Below are positions 1 to 11,826 of a stretch of DNA of 64,000 nt, in pieces. Position 1 is the first letter of the stretch, and every line of letters starts with the position of its first letter. The notes beneath the pieces were generated by a model that was given only the letters and a program-made list of their open reading frames with translations, ran no database searches and was not told the DNA's origin. The stretch comes from Tilletiopsis washingtonensis (Eukaryota; Basidiomycota; Exobasidiomycetes; Entylomatales), in the NCBI RefSeq assembly GCF_003144115.1, contig NW_020312009.1, positions 495,342 to 559,341 of the forward strand, given 5' to 3'. The translations under genes were made by a program, and so were the position numbers.

Positions 1-2493
1 CTGGATCCTTCGCACGGCCTGCTCCGACAAAGGAAACGAGCCAGCCGGAAGCTCGGCCTGCACCCTCGGCCACGACAGGGAGCGAGAAGGGGCCATGCAG
101 CGGTCGCGGCACCGGCCAGCGGGCACGATCTTTGCTGCTGCATGCTGCATCTCGTCTTGCTGCTTGCTGCAGCATCAACATGGCGCACGCATCGGCGGCG
201 GAGCTCCAAAGGATCAGGGACGAGCAGATGGAGGGACGATGGACGACAGGACGCCAGCCGCCGCTGTGCGGTGCCGGGCGTCGGACGCGCGCGTTCCTCG
301 CCCTTGGGCCAGCCGCTCCGTGCCGCTGCCGAGCGCTAAGGCCTGCTTCTTCCCACAGCAATGCAGCCTGCAGTCACTTCCGACGGGTGCGTCCGCAGCA
401 GCGCGGGACTCGGTCGCACAGCGGAACGTAAAGTCGCCGGCCGACGCCGTACCGGGTGGTGCCCCTCCGCATGTTACGTTCTGCGACTGTATCCCGCACG
501 CCAGAGCTCGCTAGCCTCGCTGCATTGCACAGCGAGCTTGACGCTTCGGCTGGGTGCTACAGCAGCGCTCAGGGAAGCCGCAGCATCGTCATCGCCGCCT
601 CGACGTTGGGCGAGGCAACCGGCAAAGGCTGTGCCGCGCGTGCGCGCTCGGGACGGTCGAATCGCTGGCCACACCGCCGCACCACGGCTCATGCCCGATG
701 CAACACGAGTGGCTCTCGGGCAACATGAGCCGTTCCGTGTCCTCCCTCTCCGAAGAATTGCGAGCGAGCAAGGTTGCGCCGCTGTCGAGCTGCAAGCTGC
801 GCGGTGCATCGTCGCTCCTGCGAGCCTGCAGCGGGTCGCGTTTAGCGTGCTTCTGCAGGCTCGCTGACGATCCGGCCGCGCGGGCGTGTCCGAGCGAGCC
901 CCTGGCCGTCATGGCACGTCGCAGCACCCGGACATGGCAGGTGCACAAGCGCGGGACGAGGTTCTGGGCCCTCGCTGCACCCTGCGGAGCGAGCGCCGAG
1001 CCATGCACGCCTGGCGTGCGAAGCGCAGAAGAGAAAGCGCGACAGATGACAGACGGCTGGCGCAGCATGAGCGATGACGACGACGCAGCCTGGTGGCAGG
1101 AGGTGCTGAGGCTGTGCGCAAGGTTGCTGTATGCCGGAGGCCAGAGGATGCAGCACGCTGTGCGGCACAGCAGCAGCAGGCGTCCTCGCCTCGTCGGAGG
1201 CCCATGAGGCCTCCTCGGACTCTCCGAGCGGTCGAGGCACGCCGCATGGCCGGCGGCCGCTGTGCTGCTTCGGCGCATGGCGCAGCAACGGCCGCACCAC
1301 GGCTTCCAGGGCGGTGCAGAGCAAGAACGGTCGGCCATGCCCCCCGTCGAGCATGCCGTCCCGCGGGTCGGCTCCTCATTTAGCAGCACGGAAGGGTCCG
1401 CCAAGCACGGCCTGCAGGCACCGTCTGCCTCGCTCCGACGTGCGCCGGTCGGTGCGAGCGCGCAGGGATGGTGTGCATCGCCTGCCATCGCTCTCCCTGG
1501 GCGGCTGGGCTGTGCAGGACCCGTGCCCGATGGAGCATCAAGAATCGCATTTGATGCGACGACGATTCGAGCGCTGCAGTCGCATCGTTGATGCTGTCAA
1601 CAGCAAATCAGGATGGGCGCGGCAAAACGCACGGCCAGACGGCCATGCCTCAGCCCGCAGCACAGCAAGGTTCAGCTCCATGCCTGAGATGCACCCTGCA
1701 TGCTGCACCTCTGGCCGCTGCGTGTCCATGCGCATGCACTTGTCTGCAGCTGCGCTTTGTCTGGCCTCTCCCGAGGCCCAGACGGGATGCAGGCTGCAGG
1801 GTACCGACCGAGACTGGCGCCGGCATGCGACGCGCCGAGGTCCGCCGTGGCCTCTCCCACGACGCGTCGGTGCCCCTTGCCGTCGCGCATGGAGCTGGAC
1901 CCTGCCACCTCGCACTAGCCTGCGACAGCAGGAGATATGCAGCTCGTCCACCGTGCGCACATCGCACGAGCAAGGAGGCCGTGCGCAGAAGTCTCGCACG
2001 CAGTCTTGTGTGGAATCGCATCTGTTACTCGTCTCGCAACTCCGCGCACAGGCACAGGAGCACGCTCGACGGCAAGGGCCTCGTCTGCGTCTCGCTGGCA
2101 TCGCTCGCAGCCCACCTACCTTTCTGCACGCCTTGAAGCCTGTGAGAGGGTGAGAGGAGAACGTGGCGCGCCGCTCCTTGCGGCGCGTGGTTAGCCGGCG
2201 GAGCTGTGGTGTCGTGGAAAGTCGAGGTCGGAGATGGCGTCGCACGGGATCGCCGTGCAGGCCGCTTACGCTGGTGGATGCGGCGGGGAGAGGGATGCAG
2301 GTGACTGGTGTACCGGGAGAGAAGGGCGCCGGGGAATGCATGTGGAAGCTTCGAGAGGGCGGGGTGGCGAGATGGGAATGCAAGGCTCGCTAGGCGTCAG
2401 AGAGCTTGCGTTGTTTAGTCGTTCGAGACAGTCTGCGCAAGGAGACGCGCGACCGAGACCGCCTACGATGAGATCTATGGAGCTGCGCGGGGC
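1..2493. other. No gene recognised (intergenic or unannotatable)
   Basis: About 2.5 kb with many overlapping open frames on both strands, as expected from very high GC. None shows a recognisable domain, consistent codon phase or a chain of spliceable exons. It may hold the 3' flank of a gene outside the window. Nothing supportable is annotated. Confidence 0.5.
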
Positions 2494-4674
2494 CTAGTCG
2501 ACCTTGGTGCGTTTGGCAGCTGGAGCGGCAGTGACAGGGTAAGCGCGAGGCCTTGCACAAGGCAGCGAGGGACACGCACAAGCTTCATCTTGCTCGTCGT
2601 CTGGCTCAGCGAACGGCCGCTTGCCGTTCGCGTGCTCCGAGGCATCTTGCTCGTACTGGACATTGTCTCCATTGATGGACGCTGAGGGCAGAGCCGCTTC
2701 GTCTGTGTGTTCTTCGTAGTCGACGATCTGTTCCTCGGCTGCTGCAACACGTGTCAGCACATGCGAAGGGCAACAGACGGGGCCGACGTACCTGCTTGCT
2801 CAGTCTGAGCAGCGGCGCCGTCGTCCAGGCTCGCGCCCTCGGCGTCTGCCTCAGTGCTCTTCTCTGGCGGCGCCTCTTCGTGCACTGCATCTTCGCCTTG
2901 CGCCTCGAGCTCCTCCTCCTCGACGTACTCCTCCAATGTCTCCTCCGCCTCTGCTGCACCTTCCTCTTCCACATCGTCGTGCGCCTCCCCGGTCGCGTGC
3001 TCGCCGTCCGTCAGCTCTGCGTGTGCTGGCTCTGTGGCCTCGGCAGCTGCTTCCGCGACTTGAGCGTCGAGCGCGCCAGACTCGTCAGTCTGGCTCGCAG
3101 CGTCTGTCGCCTCATCGGCGGCGACGACTGTGTCTGTGTGTGATGCGGCAAGTGTCGGCTCGATGGGGTGCTCCACGTCGCCAGCACCTTCGCCATCCAC
3201 GTGCTGCTGCTCGTCGAGCGGCGCATCTGCATGATGTTGCGCTTCGGCCTCCTCCTCTCCTTCGATCTCGCCGTGCTCATCCACGCCGTCATGCAGCGCA
3301 TCCAGCTCCTCTTCGGCAGAGGCTGTCGTGTCGTCGCCGTCCTCCACGCTGAGCTCTGCCGCGAGGAGGTTGTAGCGCGAGATGAAGCGCGGCGCCTCGG
3401 AGACGACCAGGTGCAGGGAGCCCACCAGGCCGCCGCCGACGTGCAGGCGGTGCAGGTCTGCCAGCGTGACCTCGCGCGCATACACGTCGTCCTGAGCAGG
3501 CAGTCAGCCTCAAGACATTCGTAGCAGCGACCGGAGCACTCACCTCGCGAACGGTGAGCTCCAGCTCAGGCAGGTTCAGCACCAGCTCGGTGCGCTCCTC
3601 GAGGAAGTCGCCGAGCGAGTCACGCACGCGTAGCGCCTCAAAGAGGCCATCGAGGCCCTCGTGGAACGCCTCAGTCGGCGCTGCTAGGCGCGGCGCGGCG
3701 ACGGCGACGGTGCCCCAGGAGCTCTCGGGCGCATCGGCGCTCTCGCTGACTGCAAGGTACTCCGAGCAGTCGTCGGCGGCGAAGAGCACAAAGTCTTGGC
3801 CGGCGAACGTCAGACGAATGCTCGGCGGCTGGTCGTCGATCGTGCCGTCGTCGTCCTCATCGGCCTCGTCGGCCTCGGCGGCCTCGCTCGCTGTCTCGTC
3901 GGCGTCGACGGACGGCTCAGCGGCCTCTGCCGTGTCCTCTTGCTCGGCGAGGTCGTCGTGCGTGGCGCTACCATCCGCAACCTCCTGATGCTGCTCCACT
4001 GCGAGCTGCTGCTCAGCACCGGGCGGAGCACTCGTCGTCTCGGCAGCAGCTTCAAGCTCGTCTTGCTTGGCATCGACGGCAGCGGCGGCGGCGGAAGGCT
4101 CGCTCGGAAGCGCTGACGCGCTCGTTGCGGCTTCAGATTCGTCCAGCTCTGGCGCCGTCGCCGCGAAGTCTGCGGGCTGCTCGGCAGGCTGCATGTGCGA
4201 CTCGGTCTGCTCTTCAGACTGCGGCGCGGCGTCCGCTGCGGGTGGTGCGTCGTCGTCTGCGGCTAGCGGCGGCGCCAGTGCAAGGTCTGCGTGCTCACTT
4301 GCGTGATGCCCAGCTTCGAGCGGCACCGGCGATGACGCAGCGGCTAGCTCTTCGTCGCCCGGATCCAGCGAGGCCTGCGGCACATCGTCCTCTGCGTAGT
4401 CCACGATCTCTTCGTCGGCAGGCTCGGCGGTGCCGAGCTCTGCCTCGCCCATCTCGACCTCCTCGCTGGTAGCTCCAAGCTCAGGCTCGAGCGTGTCGGC
4501 CTCGAGCTCCATGGCAGAGGCGCCCTCCTGGTCGGCGTCCTGCAGCTCGAGCTCCATCGAGGCGGGCTCCTCTGCTGGCCACGACGACGACGATGCGCCT
4601 GCCGTCATCTCGTAATCGGTAGCGCTGCCCGCAGGCTCGCGCGCGCCGAGAGCCAGAGGCTCGGCAACTTGCAT
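2494..4674 (-). CDS. Acidic fungal protein with DUF2420-like core
   Basis: Three exons (4674-3544, 3491-2792, 2741-2494) join in frame to 692 residues. The first ~270 residues and the last ~250 are low-complexity, very rich in Glu, Asp and Ala. Between them lies a compact conserved-looking core that starts near PSIRLTFAGQDFVLF and continues through DSLGDFLEERTELVLNLPEL, DDVYAREVTLADLHRLHVG and PRFISRYNLLAAEL. From memory this pattern matches the fungal domain of unknown function DUF2420; I could not search to confirm it. A short motif occurs on both flanks: EEIVDYAEDD near residue 75 and EEQIVDYEEH near the C terminus. The protein ends in a basic KRTKVD, a possible nuclear signal. The start is the first ATG that gives an uninterrupted frame. 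It is divergent from the DnaJ gene with 453 bp between start codons. The function is unknown; a nuclear role is inference. Confidence 0.8.
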
Positions 4675-5127
4675 GCCGCGGCTCACGAGTTGGGCAGATG
4701 TGCGGTGCAGATGAGGTCGCGGTGTAGCGAGCGAGCGGAGCCGAAAGCCGACAGCCACGAGCGAAAGATGCGCGTCTGAGCAGGGAGCGGCACGGCAGAG
4801 GAGCGTGTGCGGATGCGTGATCGGTGCTGCTGCGGCTGACAGAATGGTCTGATGCGCAGCGTGGGTGATGATGTTGGGAGGCAGCCTCGGCGCGCGGAAG
4901 TGGCTCGGGCTGCGACGCCGCCGCCGCCGCCGCCGCCGCGGCCGCCGCACGGTTGTATTGCTCGCACGTGACGGGGAATACAAACGCGGCGCCGCTGAAT
5001 TGAAATCACATTGCTGGCCTCCCCGCACTCGCTCGCCTCTCGCCTCTCACCTGCCTCGCGACCACATCCATCTAGTTCACAGCTCCAGCCTGCCGGCTGC
5101 AGCGCAAGCGCTGGGCGGCTGCCTAGC
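4675..5127. promoter_or_regulatory. Divergent promoter region with a CCG tract
   Basis: This 453-bp spacer separates the start codons of two divergent genes (DUF2420-like on minus, DnaJ-like on plus), so it should carry both promoters. It contains a CCG trinucleotide run. No specific operator was identified. Confidence 0.5.
4916..4949. repeat. (CCG)n microsatellite
   Basis: About ten near-perfect CCG units, interrupted once by CGG, lie in the divergent spacer. They are outside the coding models and probably fall in a 5' UTR or promoter. Confidence 0.85.
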
Positions 5128-6092
5128 ATGTCCGACTGTCCCTATGCCGAGCTCGGCGTCGCGCCCTCGGCGTCGCAGCGCGAGATCAAGGTGGCCTACC
5201 GCGCACGGTGCGCATGCAGCGGCGGCAGGACCAGCCAGCGCGCGAGCTGACGCTTGACTGCCTTGTGCCGCAGCGCTCTCGAGACGCACCCTGACCGCGC
5301 ACAAGCGGACGACAAGGAGGCCAGCGCCGAGCGCTTCAAGCGCGTCTCACGGTGTGTCCCAGCTGTCGCATCGCCATGAGGCTGTCAAGCGCTGACACTC
5401 TGCTGCAGCGCGTACGAGACGCTCTCCACGCCCGCGCTGCGAGCCGAGCACGACGCCCGGGCTGCGTCGGCAAGCTCATACGGCGAGCCATCTGACAGGA
5501 GCTACCGGCGTGCGCCACAGCAGCGAGACCCGTTCGAGCTCTTCAATGCCTTCTTCCACTCGGACTACGGCGCCCCAGCGCCGCCGCCGGCCTCGCGCAG
5601 CTTCTTCAGCGGGCCCGAAGACTTCTTTGGGCCGCCGTTCTCCGCATTCGCTCCGCCACGCCGCGATCCGTTCGATGACCCCTTCTTTGCCAACCACCGG
5701 CGCATGGCCGAGTCGTTTGGCTTCGGATTCGGCGCACCAGGCTTCGGCAGCAGCGGCAGGTCCGCCGCGCCCTTTGCTGGCTTCGAGAGCGCGCAGTCCT
5801 CTTCGCACAGCACGTCGTGGGGCGAGAGCTACAGCACGAGCTCACGGACCGTGAATGGCCGCACGCAGACGGAGACCACACGCCGCGATGCGCAGGTGAG
5901 CGCGCTCGCTTCTCTGAGCCTTGCGCGGGGGCTCACGTATCTGCTCGTCAGGGCAACGAGACGACGCACATCGTGGCGCCCGACGGCCAGCAGTGCGTCT
6001 TTTTCAACGGCATGCTGCAGAGCGACCATCCTCTCCTGCACCAGCGGGCCGACCGCTCGGGCTGGGCCAGTGCCCTGCCGTTCTGGCGCTGA
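5128..6092 (+). CDS. J-domain (DnaJ/Hsp40) co-chaperone
   Basis: Four exons (5128-5207, 5274-5351, 5409-5895, 5952-6092) join in frame to 261 residues. The N terminus is a J domain: YAELGVAPSASQREIKVAYR forms helices I-II, then the HPD motif (LETHPDRA) and the RFKRVSRAYETLSTPALR helix III-IV region. The HPD triplet is what stimulates Hsp70 ATPase. After it comes a Phe/Gly/Pro-rich linker (FGFGFGAPGFGSSG), then a Ser/Thr-rich stretch and a C-terminal segment ending in ALPFWR. There is no CxxCxGxG zinc-finger region, so it is not a class A Ydj1 type; it resembles DNAJB6-like or other class B/C proteins. No signal peptide or membrane segment is seen, so a cytosolic or nuclear role is likely. The client range is unknown. 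Confidence 0.9.
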
Positions 6093-6792
6093 GCCCCGCG
6101 CACGCACCACTTCGGCCTGCGTCTTGCAAGGCCAACGCCAAGCACCGTTCCCTAGTCACGATCTATCAATACCACAGGCTTCTCACTCGTGGCTCTGTGA
6201 TGGAGGCGGGCACGTCTTTGCGCCGCGGCCCCTGTGTGAGCGCAGCTGCGCAAGGTCGCGCAAGCCATGAGCGAGCTGGGCCCGGCCTTTGCACGGTGCA
6301 ATAGCAGCGGTGATCGTCGAGTCAAAGATATCGGGCCATTGCCCTGGGCTCGGTGGTGCAGTGCTGGGTGAGCGATCGTCCGACTCCGTCGCAACCGTGG
6401 TGGTGCGGCGTCGCGAAGGCGCGAGGGGGCGCGAAGGCGCGCGGCGAGGCCCCTGGTGGTGGGCTGTCGGCGCAGCGCCAGCAGAACGCCGACGCGTGCA
6501 GCGCACAAGCCACCGCCGTGTGCTAGCGCCGCGCCGCGCGCGGGCAGCTGGACCTGGACGCGGCTGCTCTTGCCTCCTGCCTCCTGCCTTCTCACCCCTT
6601 CCTGCTCGTCGCGAGGCCTCTGCGCCCGCACGCCTCTGAGCTGCACATCTGACGCTGGCGGCGCCGCTGTGCTGGCACTCGTCGCCCTTTCCCGTCACTT
6701 GTGGCCGCACTCGCATCTTCCACACGCTCTGCCCACTCGACCCCTCCCCACATTGCCCTCGTCGCACGCGCCGGCGCCGTGCTGCTCTGCCG
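6093..6792. other. Intergenic region, no gene seen
   Basis: About 700 bp between two tandem plus-strand genes. The last 250 bp are pyrimidine-rich, consistent with the promoter and 5' UTR of the downstream TBC gene. No RNA gene or repeat was recognised. Confidence 0.5.
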
Positions 6793-9293
6793 ATGTCGCG
6801 CCCCTTCGCTGGCCGCTCCTTCTCGGGCACCTCCGCGTCGGCAAAGGCGCCGCCGCCGCTCCATCGCGCCACGCCGTCGTGGGAGGACGAGGCATGGGCC
6901 AGCGACTCGGACGACGACGACTTTGTGTCGCGGCAGCGCGTGCGTCGCGCTCGCGCTGCCGAGGCTGCGGACGGCGATGAAGCACGCACACCAAGAGCAT
7001 CACGCATGACTGCCAGCGATGTGCGACCCGGGCCGAGTGCCCCGCCGGCGCGCCCGCATCCCTTCCCCGTGCCGGCCGCTCGCAGCGCCAGCACCAGCAG
7101 CAGCGCCTCGCAGCCCCTCGGCGCCATTCCGGGCAGCACACATCCGCCGGGCGCCAGTCCCGGCAGCTGGACGCTCGTCGACCGCGCCAATGGCCATCGT
7201 GATGCGGCCGTAGCCTCGCGTACCTCGCTTGCCGGCAGTCCGCCGACCGACGTCGGCGCCTCGGCCGCCGCCGCAGTGCTCGCGGCCGCCGTCTCGGACA
7301 GCGAGGAGGGCGCGCCACGAACGGCGCGCGCGGCTGCGCGCAAGGCGAGCATTTCGGGAGCGCATGGTCGTGGCCGGCGTATGAACGAGCTGGAGCGCGA
7401 GGAGCTGCGCGGCCGCTTGCGCACGGATGTGGACCGCGTCGTCGACGGTGAGTCGGCTCGGGGAGAGGCCAGGCGTGGTGCGGCGCTGCTGCCAGCCGTC
7501 GTGCTCAGCGTAGGCCTGCTTGAGCGCTGACACATCTCTGCAGATCCCACACGCCTCCTCTCGCACCTCTCCCTCTCCTGGGCGCACGAGCCGCCTTCGC
7601 CGCACTCGGCCTCTGCCTCTGCCTCGCCGTCACCCTCGCCCATCGAGCCGCGTGCTCGACCAGCGGCTGCGCGCCGGCGCGAGCTTGACGTGGTCAGCAT
7701 GGGCGGCGACGGCCTGATCTCGTCTGGCGGCTTCGGGGCGTCAGACTCCGAGCTGGCTGCACCCGCGGCGCCAGACGATGCGAGCGCCACAGAGGCGGCA
7801 CTTTCGCTGGGCATCGGGCGCAAGAATTCGACGCGGACGGTGCGCCGCCGCGAGCAGTTCGTGCGGTGTCTCGGCAAGGAGAGCTGCCCGCTGGGTGAGT
7901 GCTGCGAGGCTCGCGCTGTGCCGCTCCGCTGACCGGCCACAGACGAGCTGCGGACGCTGGCGTGGCAGGGCGTGCCGACGGAGCTGCGTCCGATGGTCTG
8001 GCAGCTGCTTTTGGTACGTAGCGCGAGCGCTGTAAGTCCACCATCCTGCTCACATTGCGCAGGGCTACCTGCCGCCCTCGCGTCCGCACCGCGCCTCTGT
8101 GCTTGCACGCAAGCGTGCCGAGTACGCTGCTGGGGCACGGCTGGCGTTTGCGCGCGGCGACGCTGGCCTAGACGCGGCGACGTTCCATCAAGTGCGCATC
8201 GACGTCGTACGCACGCACCCGGGCATCTTGCTGTGGCAGCGCGAGGCGACGCAGCGGGTGAGTCGGCCACAGAGCTCTCTTAGCCGGGCTGCAGCTGATG
8301 CTCTACCCTGTACAGGCGCTCGAGCGCATCCTCTACGTCTGGGCGATCCGCCATCCTGCCAGCGGCTACGTGCAGGGTATCAACGACCTCGCCACGCCCT
8401 TCTTTGAGGTGTTCCTGAGCGCGTACATCTGTGCGTGCTGCATGTGCTCGCACCGTTTGCCCCTGCTGACCCGAGCACAGCGGGCGACCCGGAGTCGTAC
8501 GACGTCTCCCTGCTGCCGCCCGAGGCGCTCGAGGCGCTCGAGGCAGACACGTTCTGGTGCCTGTCCAAGCTGCTCGACGGCATCCAGGACAACTACATCT
8601 TCGCGCAGCCGGGCATCCAGAGGCAGGTGCGGCGCATGGAGAAGCTCGTCGCGCGCATCGATCGTGAGTCGAGTGTGCGGCACTCACAAGATGCGCGCGC
8701 TGATGCACCCACAGCGCCGCTGCACGCGCACCTGCAGGACCAGGGCGTCGAGTACATGCAGTTTGCCTTTCGCTGGATGAACTGCCTGCTCATGCGCGAG
8801 CTGAGCGTGCAGAACATCGTGCGCATGTGGGACACGTATCTGGTGAGGACGAGCGCGCTGCAGCTGCGGGCCTTTCGCTGACCTGTCCGTCTTCCAGGCC
8901 GAGGGGCCGGATGCCTTTTCCGACTTTCACCTCTACGTCTGCAGCGTGTTCCTGTCAAAGTGGAGCCCAGAGCTGCTCACGATGGACTTCCAGGTGGGTA
9001 GCGATCAGTGCTTGTTGTGCGGAGAGAGCACAGCATGTCGCCAGCTCGCGCTTGCGCTGCCAGTTGGCGTGTGTTGTCCATGCGGTCCCATTTTGCCTGC
9101 CGCTTACACTCCAACAGGGCATCATCATGTTCCTGCAGTCGCTTCCCACGCAGAGCTGGAGTGACCGCGATGCCGAGGTGCTGCTCTCGGATGCGTTTGT
9201 GTGAGTGGCGTACGTGGCCTCCTAGCCCTTCCTCGCTGACCCTGGCGCAGCAAGAAGAGCCTCTTTGGCGGCACGGCGCATCTCTCGAGCTAG
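6793..9293 (+). CDS. GYP1: Rab GTPase-activating protein, TBC domain (Gyp1/TBC1D22 type)
   Basis: A multi-exon gene (about nine exons, roughly 650 residues). The N-terminal ~330 residues are disordered, Ser/Ala/Pro-rich, with an acidic patch (ASDSDDDDF). The TBC domain begins at DELRTLAWQGVPTELRPMVW and carries both catalytic fingers: the arginine finger in IDVVRTHPG and the glutamine finger in YVQGINDLATPFFEVF. Further TBC blocks follow: LLDGIQDNYIFAQPGIQRQV, YMQFAFRWMNCLLMRELS, IVRMWDTYL, FHLYVCSVFL and a final LQSLPTQSW. The block LDGIQDNYIFAQPGIQ is characteristic of the Gyp1/TBC1D22 branch. Gyp1 of yeast inactivates Ypt1 at the Golgi; the same role is inferred here. The last exon is short and ends GGTAHLSS. 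Introns are about 50-75 nt with GTGAG-type donors. Confidence 0.92.
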
Positions 9294-9613
9294 CGTTGGA
9301 ATACACAAACTGTACACGCCTGGAGCAGCTGAGCTGGAAGCCGCGAGGTTCAGTGTTGGGTGTGGCATATTCACGATCTGCTGTTGTACGAGTGAGACAG
9401 CAGCGATAATCTCTGAAGGAGCCCGTTCTCGGCACGGCAGAGCGAGGACGCAATTCTGGCGACGCGACCACGTCCTCGACACGCGCCGGCGCGCGCCTGG
9501 CGCGTGGCGCCGCGTCGCTGTGCGCGCGACGTGGCTGTCCTCCCCTCCACATCACCCGCGCCCGACACCCTCACCGCCGGCGCGATCAGGCAGCACTCCG
9601 TCGCTCTGGCGCC
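9294..9613. other. Short intergenic spacer
   Basis: About 320 bp between tandem plus-strand genes. It holds the 3' end of the TBC gene and the promoter of the ABC gene. Nothing specific is seen. Confidence 0.5.
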
Positions 9614-11687
9614 ATGCTGCGCGTGCTGTCGTCTGGTGCGCTGGCGCCCTCGCTCCACATCGCGCGCATCACTCGGCTGTCGCATGCCCGGCAAGCGTCG
9701 AGCTCTGCCGCTGAGCACACTGCGCGGTCAGCAGGCCCGGCGCGGCCGGCTCTGCTGCAGCTCAGGCAGGCGTACCTGCCGCTGCCAGCCGCAGCTGCGC
9801 CCGTGTCGCTCACAATCAGTGATGCGCCAGAATGCTGGGCCATAGTCGGTGGCGATGGGGACGGCGAGCGCGTCGTCGAGGCGCTGCGTGATGTGAGTCC
9901 CGGCCCGTGGGCACCCCCCGGCATGCCACACCGCGGCGAGCCATGGTGTTGAGATACATCGCAGGTGATGACGGGACGGAGGAGAGCGCGCACCGCAGAC
10001 GGCAAGCCAATACCCAGCACGCATCCGTTCCTTGGCTCGCGCTCGCCGGCAGAGCACGTCGTGCACGTCTCCTTCGCCGCGCGCGCCGCGACCGGCGGCG
10101 AGTTCGTCGACTACGCCGTGCGCTACGGTGCCGTGCGCGACGACGAAGACGCCGTCACGCTGCACGAGGGATGCATGCGTGCTCTTGGTCACCACACTGG
10201 GCGTGCTGCGCGGCTGGCTTGCGTCGCCGACATTCTGTCCACTCCCAGCAGCGCCGACCAGGCAAAGCCAGGAGCTCCGACCGAGTCCGAGCGCGCCGCT
10301 GGCCGAGCCGCTCACCAGTGCATCATGGACACTGCGCCGCTGCTGCGCCTTGACAGACCTCCGCCGGCGGAAGAGAGCAACGGCGACATGGCGGCTCTGC
10401 TTCACACGCCCCTGATCCGTCTCTCGAACGGGCAGATGCGCCGCGCCCGGTTGCTTGAAGCGCTCGTCCGATGCCGCCTCTCGCCCGCAGCGGACAGCAC
10501 CATTCTCGTCCTCTCGCAGCCATACAATGGGCTCGATCCGCCCACGCGCTCTCTTCTCAGCTCCATTCTGTCTGACAGGCATTGCGCATCAGACCCACGC
10601 ATCGTGCTCTTCCTACGCGTCCAGGACGAGCTCCCGGCGTACATCACCCACGTCGCTCAGGTGCGCGACGATGGCTCGGTGCAGGCCGGTCCTCGCGCGC
10701 TTGTGCAGCAGCAGCGCGACCAGGACAGCCAAGGTGGCTATGAACTGCTCAAGCAGAATGCTGCGCAGGCCTTGCCTGACACGAATGAGCCACTTGTCTC
10801 GCTCAACGGCGTCGACATCAAGTACGTGGGCAAGTCCGCGCTTGAGTCCATCGCCTTGGACATTCACCGCGGTGCGAGAATGGTGCTCGCCGGCTAGTGA
10901 GGCAGCTTTGCATGGCGCGACATGCAGCAGCTGACATCTTGCTCTTAGCAACGGCAGCGGCAAGTCTACTCTGCTCTCCCTCATCCTCGGCGACCACCCT
11001 CAGTCGTTCGCCTTGCCGGAGCAGAAGCTGAGCCTCTTCGGCAAGGCTCGCGATGCTCCCGGGAATGCCACGCTCCTGCTGGCCAGACGCATCGGTCACG
11101 TGTCGCCCGAGCTCTTCAATGCGTTCCCCCGCAAGGACACCGAGCGTGGCGGCATGACCGTCGGCGAGGCGATAGGCTCGGGTTACGCCGGCGTATTCTC
11201 GCGACGACCTCTCGATGACCAGCAGAAAGCACGCATCTGGCGGCTGCTAGCTGCCTTTCAGGACGTGATCGATGCACCGGACAGCGACACAAGTCGACAG
11301 AGCTCTCGATCTGGCGGTCCTGGCCTCGATGATCCTCTCGCACAAGCCAAGCGACTCGCCTCGGCCTCTTTCGCCGCAATGTCGCTGGGCTCACAGAGCA
11401 TCGTGCTGCTCCTGCGCGCGATCGTCCACGGCCCGAAGCTGCTCATCCTCGACGAGCCCTTCCAGCATCAGTCCGCCCGGCAGGTCGAGCGTGCCCGCGC
11501 CTTTCTTGACGAGCCCGAGGCCTACGCCATCGGCGAGACGGAGCAAGAGCGGGCCCAGGATGCCGAAGCCCGCCGCGCGATGTCGCTCATTCTGGTCAGC
11601 CACTACGAGGCCGAATGGCCCAGGAGCATGAACGCGCTGCTGCGACTCGAGGCCGGCCAAGTGTCGGAGCGCATAGGTCAATGCTAA
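9614..11687 (+). CDS. Tandem ABC ATPase, mitochondrial ModF/YDR061W-like
   Basis: Three exons (9614-9892, 9965-10896, 10949-11687) join in frame to 649 residues. The N terminus (MLRVLSSGALAPSLHIARIT) is Arg/Ser/Ala-rich without acids, like a mitochondrial presequence. There are two nucleotide-binding halves and no membrane segments. Half 1 has a degenerate Walker A (VGGDGDGERVVEAL), an intact signature (LSNGQMRRARLLEAL) and a non-canonical Walker B (ILVLSQPYNGLDPP). Half 2 has an intact Walker A (GYNGSGKSTLL, spliced across an exon junction), an intact Walker B (LLILDEPFQHQS) and an H-loop (LVSHYEAEWP), but a poor signature (MSLGSQSIVLL). The architecture matches the soluble fungal mitochondrial ABC proteins related to bacterial ModF, such as yeast YDR061W, whose job is not established. 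The pattern predicts one working composite ATP site. Confidence 0.87.
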
Positions 11688-11826
11688 TGGAATTCAAGGA
11701 GCACTGCCGCAGGCACGCGCCTGCGTGGAACAGAATGAGCTGCATGCCATTGCAAAAGGTCATGCCACGAAGTGTCTGTCCTGAGGGCCTACAGCGCTGC
11801 CAGAGAGGGCGCGCGTGGCCGCAGGC

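Noticed and set aside
4865-5257. Arginine-run open frame over the CCG repeat
   Set aside because: It is a translation of the trinucleotide repeat and has no continuation into a domain.
9614-11687. The ABC protein as a membrane drug pump
   Set aside because: There are no transmembrane segments; both halves are soluble nucleotide-binding domains.
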